Both the position numbers and the translations under genes were made by a program. Of a DNA stretch of 64,000 bases, positions 61,120 through 64,000 are shown one piece after another (positions within the stretch are counted from its first letter, which is position 1; each line of letters starts with the position of its first letter). The notes under the pieces are model-generated. The model was given only the letters and a program-made list of their open reading frames with translations. It was not told the origin of the DNA and did not search any database. Origin of the DNA: Algoriphagus sp. NG3 (GTDB lineage: Bacteria; Bacteroidota; Bacteroidia; Cytophagales; Cyclobacteriaceae); contig NZ_CP139421.1 of the NCBI RefSeq assembly GCF_034119865.1, forward strand, positions 372,001 through 436,000, read 5' to 3'.

Positions 61120-62103
61120 CTATTCAGGGATAGCTTGTTTTTCTTTGCGGACTAGTTCTTCTATTCCCTTCCCCTCACGCTTTTTCTTTTCTTCTATCAG
61201 ATCCAGGCTCACATTTACCTCAAAACATACCAGGATGATGATAGATGTGATAAGCAGCCATAGCATCAAAGCGATCAATGTTCCGATGGAGCCGTAGAGC
61301 CTGTTGTAGCTGGCGAAATTGTTCAGGTAAAACGTGAAACCATAGAATCCTACTGTAATCAACAGTCCGGCCAACTTGGCTCCTTCAGAAAAGAATTTCC
61401 ACTTATCATGAACGGCAGGGGCAAACCTAAAAATAAACGCTGTAGTGATGTAAAACATAAACAGCAGGATAAGGAATTTCAGACTGGAGAACAAGAAATT
61501 CATAAACCCTGAGTTGAACACTTGCAGCTCATCCAGCTGCCGGATGACTACCCCTCCCACGATCATTACCAAACTTGCCGTAATCACCGTCAGGGCAAGT
61601 ACAAGCACGATGCTGACAGCTATGCTTCTACTTTGTAAAAAACCCCGGTTGTCTTTGGTCTGATATACAGAGTTAAAGGAGTTCATCATAGATACCACAC
61701 CTTGGGTGGAAGCAAAGAGGGCAAAGAAGAAACCCAAGGAAAGCAGGCTTTGACGGGGCTTGGACACAATATCCATGATCGTCCCTTCGGATTGGGTATA
61801 GATTTCCTCTGGCAGGATCTCCTGGGTGAAGGTGAGGATTTTTTCTGTGGTGATATACGGGAAAATATCCTGTAAATAGGGTATGAGATTGAGAAGGAAA
61901 AGGATCATAGGGAACAGCGCTATAGTATAGCTGAAAGCCATGGATCCAGCCCGCTCTAAAATGTCGTCTTTTTTCAACTGAATCAAAAAAATCCTACCCA
62001 CATCATATAGGTTTTTGTCGGGGTCTCCGAAATGGATTTTCTTTAGCTTCCTGGCTTGCCATAGCAGCCTGACTTCTAACCTAAGGATTTTTGTTTTAAT
62101 CAC
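61120..62103 (-). CDS. YihY/UPF0761-family membrane protein
   Basis: This 327-residue protein matches the YihY (formerly ribonuclease BN-like) family: an N-terminal amphipathic segment, DDILERAGSMAFSYTIALFPMILFLLNLIP, a central TQGVVSMMNSFNSVYQ and then six membrane helices (VVIRQLDE ... FKFLILLFMFYITTAFIFRFAP ... LIALMLWLLITSIIILVCFEVN). Its function is unclear despite wide conservation. Its gene overlaps the preceding thioesterase gene by eight bases, so they are translationally coupled. Confidence 0.88.
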   Translation of the reverse strand: MIKTKILRLEVRLLWQARKLKKIHFGDPDKNLYDVGRIFLIQLKKDDILERAGSMAFSYTIALFPMILFLLNLIPYLQDIFPYITTEKILTFTQEILPEEIYTQSEGTIMDIVSKPRQSLLSLGFFFALFASTQGVVSMMNSFNSVYQTKDNRGFLQSRSIAVSIVLVLALTVITASLVMIVGGVVIRQLDELQVFNSGFMNFLFSSLKFLILLFMFYITTAFIFRFAPAVHDKWKFFSEGAKLAGLLITVGFYGFTFYLNNFASYNRLYGSIGTLIALMLWLLITSIIILVCFEVNVSLDLIEEKKKREGKGIEELVRKEKQAIPE

Positions 62104-62521
62104 TTTGTCCTACATCTTGAAAATACCCTTCCAATAAAGCTAATAAATTATGTGGAGGTCTGGTGGGACGATGACTGTCTTTTTTGAGGAAGGTGAGAAT
62201 AGTCCAGCCTTCAGTGATCAGTTCCCCCAGTTCATTATAGACCTCATATTCAAATCGGATCCGGGCTCCGGGCAGTGAGGGAATCCGGGTCTTGATGGTG
62301 AGCAGTTCATCGTATTTGCCCGGTTTTATATAGCGGAAATGACTTTCCAGTACGGGCATCATCACTCCTTCTTCCTCCATTTCCCGGTAGGAAAAACCTA
62401 CACTACGCATCGCTTCTACTCTGGCCACTTCGAAATACATCGCATAGTTTCCATAGTAGACATAGCTCATCTGGTCTGTCTCTGCGTACCTCACTCTGAT
62501 TTGCGTCTGGGCAGTGTACAT
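62096..62521 (-). CDS. Acyl-CoA thioesterase, YbgC/4HBT family
   Basis: This 141-residue hot-dog-fold protein carries the catalytic RVRYAETDQMSYVYYGNYAMYFEVAR (Asp-containing DQM..YYGNY motif of YbgC/4-hydroxybenzoyl-CoA thioesterases). It hydrolyses short-chain or aromatic acyl-CoA esters in the cytoplasm. It is encoded one base after MltG on the minus strand and overlaps YihY by eight bases, a compact housekeeping operon. Confidence 0.88.
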   Translation of the reverse strand: MYTAQTQIRVRYAETDQMSYVYYGNYAMYFEVARVEAMRSVGFSYREMEEEGVMMPVLESHFRYIKPGKYDELLTIKTRIPSLPGARIRFEYEVYNELGELITEGWTILTFLKKDSHRPTRPPHNLLALLEGYFQDVGQSD

Positions 62522-62522
62522 A

Positions 62523-63566
62523 TTAATAGATTTTTGCAGCGTTCAGGGCTGCCTGGTATCTCCGGGCATTGGCAGTATGTTGGGCAAGCGTGACCGCAAA
62601 GGCATGATATCCGGAAAAATCCTCCTTAGCACAGAAGTAGAGGTAGTCGTGACTTTCCGCATTGAGCACAGCGTCCAGCGAGTTGATGTCTGGAAGATTG
62701 ATCGGGCCAGGAGGAAGGCCTGCATACATATAAGTGTTGTAAGGGCTGTCGGTTTCTTTATGGATGTTAAGAACACGCTTCAGTTCGAAATCACCTAGTG
62801 CGAATACTAAAGTTGGGTCTGCCTGTAGCGGCATGTTCAGCCTTAGTCTATTAAGATAGACCCCTGCGATTTTCGGACGCTCATCCGCTTTTTGGCTTTC
62901 CGCCTGCACAATACTGGCCAGGGTACTTATTTCTTTTGGATTTAGGCCAAGCAAACTTGCTTTCTGTTTTCTGGTGTCTGTCCAGAAGCTGTTATATTCC
63001 CTATACATGCGGTCAAAAAGCGCCTCAGGGCTTGTGTTCCACCACAGTTCATAGGTATTGGGGATGAACATGCTCATGATAGTCTCTTCCTCAAAATCAA
63101 ATTTCCGTATATAGACAGAATCTTGGATCATGTTTAGAAACTGATCGTTGGTGATTTCCAGGTTGGCTGTGATCTTTTCTGCCAGATCTTCCTTAGTTCT
63201 TACATTGTTAAAAGTAATGCGTACAGGGGTCTGTCTGCCTGAGCGCAGAAGTTTGACCAGTTCGAGATTGGTCATCTTCGGAGTGACGGTATAGAGTCCA
63301 GGTTTTACACCTTCCTGATAGTCGAGGATTTTTGCCACGAAGCTAAAGCTTACCAGATCATTGACAACTTGATCATCGTATAGCCTGTTTGCGACAGTCT
63401 TGTACGTATCATTGCTTCCTATCTTCAGCATGTATTTCTGGTCAGAGTCTATCAGCGCATTTGGGCTGAAAAATACCTGATAGAAATAAAAACTCATGGA
63501 TATTGCGATCACTGAGACTGCAATGATCGCTACGAGGTAGATGTTTTTTCTTTTATCGCTTTGCAT
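62523..63566 (-). CDS. mltG: Endolytic transglycosylase MltG
   Basis: This 347-residue inner-membrane protein has an N-terminal helix (IYLVAIIAVSVIAISMSFYFYQVFF), a LysM-like region and the YceG/MltG catalytic domain. Markers are TLASIVQAESQKADERPKIAGVYLNRLRLNMPLQADPTLVFALG and PYNTYMYAGLPPGPINLPD, with the catalytic Glu in QAES. It cuts nascent peptidoglycan strands and limits chain length. It is the first gene of the leftward MltG-thioesterase-YihY operon and is divergent from the mutT-like gene. Confidence 0.93.
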   Translation of the reverse strand: MQSDKRKNIYLVAIIAVSVIAISMSFYFYQVFFSPNALIDSDQKYMLKIGSNDTYKTVANRLYDDQVVNDLVSFSFVAKILDYQEGVKPGLYTVTPKMTNLELVKLLRSGRQTPVRITFNNVRTKEDLAEKITANLEITNDQFLNMIQDSVYIRKFDFEEETIMSMFIPNTYELWWNTSPEALFDRMYREYNSFWTDTRKQKASLLGLNPKEISTLASIVQAESQKADERPKIAGVYLNRLRLNMPLQADPTLVFALGDFELKRVLNIHKETDSPYNTYMYAGLPPGPINLPDINSLDAVLNAESHDYLYFCAKEDFSGYHAFAVTLAQHTANARRYQAALNAAKIY

Positions 63567-63650
63567 ACAAAGGGCAAAAATAGGGAAAATCTATCTTGGA
63601 GTTTGTGCCGGAGGGAAGTGAATGATACCTTTCTGGCAAAAAAAAATCCC

Positions 63651-64000
63651 ATGGAGAAAATTTTCGTCACCTGTGCGCTGCTCTTCTCTGACCAAAAAGT
63701 GCTTTGTGCCCAGCGATCGGCGACTATGCCTCTTCCAGGTTTATGGGAATTTCCTGGCGGGAAAATTGAAGTGGGAGAAAGTGCCGAAGAATGCCTAGCC
63801 CGGGAGATCCTTGAGGAATTGGGCATAAACATTACTGTCATCCAGGCCATGCCTGCCTCGGAGTATTCTTATAAGTCTGGAGTCATGATCCATCTGCTTC
63901 CGTTTATCTGTAATTGGGATGAGGGTGAGCTTAGGCTGATTGAGCACCAGGCTGCCCGATGGTTAAGAAAAGAGGAGCTGAAGACTGTAAATTGGGCTCC
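63651..64000 (+). CDS. mutT: MutT-type NUDIX 8-oxo-dGTP diphosphatase, runs off the window
   Basis: From the ATG at 63651 the frame is open to the last base (116 codons seen). It starts MEKIFVTCALLFSDQKVLCAQRSATMPLPGLWEFPGGKIEVGESAEECLAREILEELGI, containing the full Nudix box G-x5-E-x7-R-E-x2-E-E-x-G. The HQAARWL and NWAP segments at the right are typical of the MutT C-terminus. The enzyme hydrolyses 8-oxo-dGTP to prevent mutation. The usual length is about 130 residues, so only a short tail is missing. Confidence 0.92.
   Translation, partial: MEKIFVTCALLFSDQKVLCAQRSATMPLPGLWEFPGGKIEVGESAEECLAREILEELGINITVIQAMPASEYSYKSGVMIHLLPFICNWDEGELRLIEHQAARWLRKEELKTVNWA

Noticed and set aside
63530..63850. 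Minus-strand frame over the mutT start
   Set aside because: It is antisense to a clear MutT gene and overlaps the MltG start.

Overview
The window looks like a chromosomal segment of a Bacteroidota bacterium, most likely order Cytophagales near Cyclobacteriaceae/Algoriphagus. This is inferred from three SusC/SusD outer-membrane pairs, an ECF sigma factor with FecR anti-sigma and a STN-domain SusC, a SusR-like regulator, LytS/LytTR signalling, a secreted protein with a type IX sorting tail, and abundant non-coding repeats. No ribosomal or other species-level marker is present, so the genus is a guess.

Layout. (1) 1-9921 is an AT-rich accessory or defence region: a broken GGGDYW gene, a WYL-type regulator, a DRT/UG-like reverse transcriptase with a possible structured RNA upstream, an ImmA/IrrE metallopeptidase operon, an AbiJ-type abortive infection protein, a DUF4062 protein, a membrane protein flanked by direct repeats, and a small XRE regulator. 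(2) 10983-25362 is a loose island: a thioredoxin-like (TlpA) secreted protein fused to a large N-terminal region, SusC, a SusD with an in-frame stop, a two-cysteine secreted peptide (DUF6520-like), a MauE/DoxX redox membrane protein plus truncated copies of its 5' end, a small HTH protein, a decayed second small-peptide gene, a LytS kinase, a LytTR regulator and a LanB-type lantibiotic dehydratase. It resembles a redox/RiPP-peptide system that is partly decaying. (3) 26462-28719 is a four-gene cassette with a DUF5675 protein and small membrane proteins, preceded by 11-bp and 9-bp tandem arrays. (4) 29782-38017 is an ECF sigma/FecR/SusC-STN/SusD system followed by an endonuclease/exonuclease/phosphatase-family enzyme. 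(5) 39396-53191 is a starch/maltodextrin utilisation locus: SusR-like regulator, SusC, SusD, SusE/F-like protein, GH13, GH31 and a second GH13. (6) 53410-63566 holds lipoproteins, a type IX cargo protein, an FtsX-type permease, tRNA-Ser(UGA) and a housekeeping run (YihY, YbgC-like thioesterase, MltG); a divergent MutT gene runs off the right edge.

The most unusual signal is a dispersed 5'-leader element. It sits immediately upstream of at least five unrelated genes (TlpA-like protein, LytTR regulator, phosphatase-family enzyme, SusC, SusD), and a conserved block ends about 29 nt before each start codon. A dyad upstream of that block shows compensatory base changes between copies. In one place the element occurs as a three-copy tandem array whose first copy supplies the C-terminus of the histidine kinase. 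A second family, about 300 bp with AGGGC..GCTGAAAAA terminal inverted repeats, behaves like a MITE. Short palindromes have also entered coding sequence in several places.
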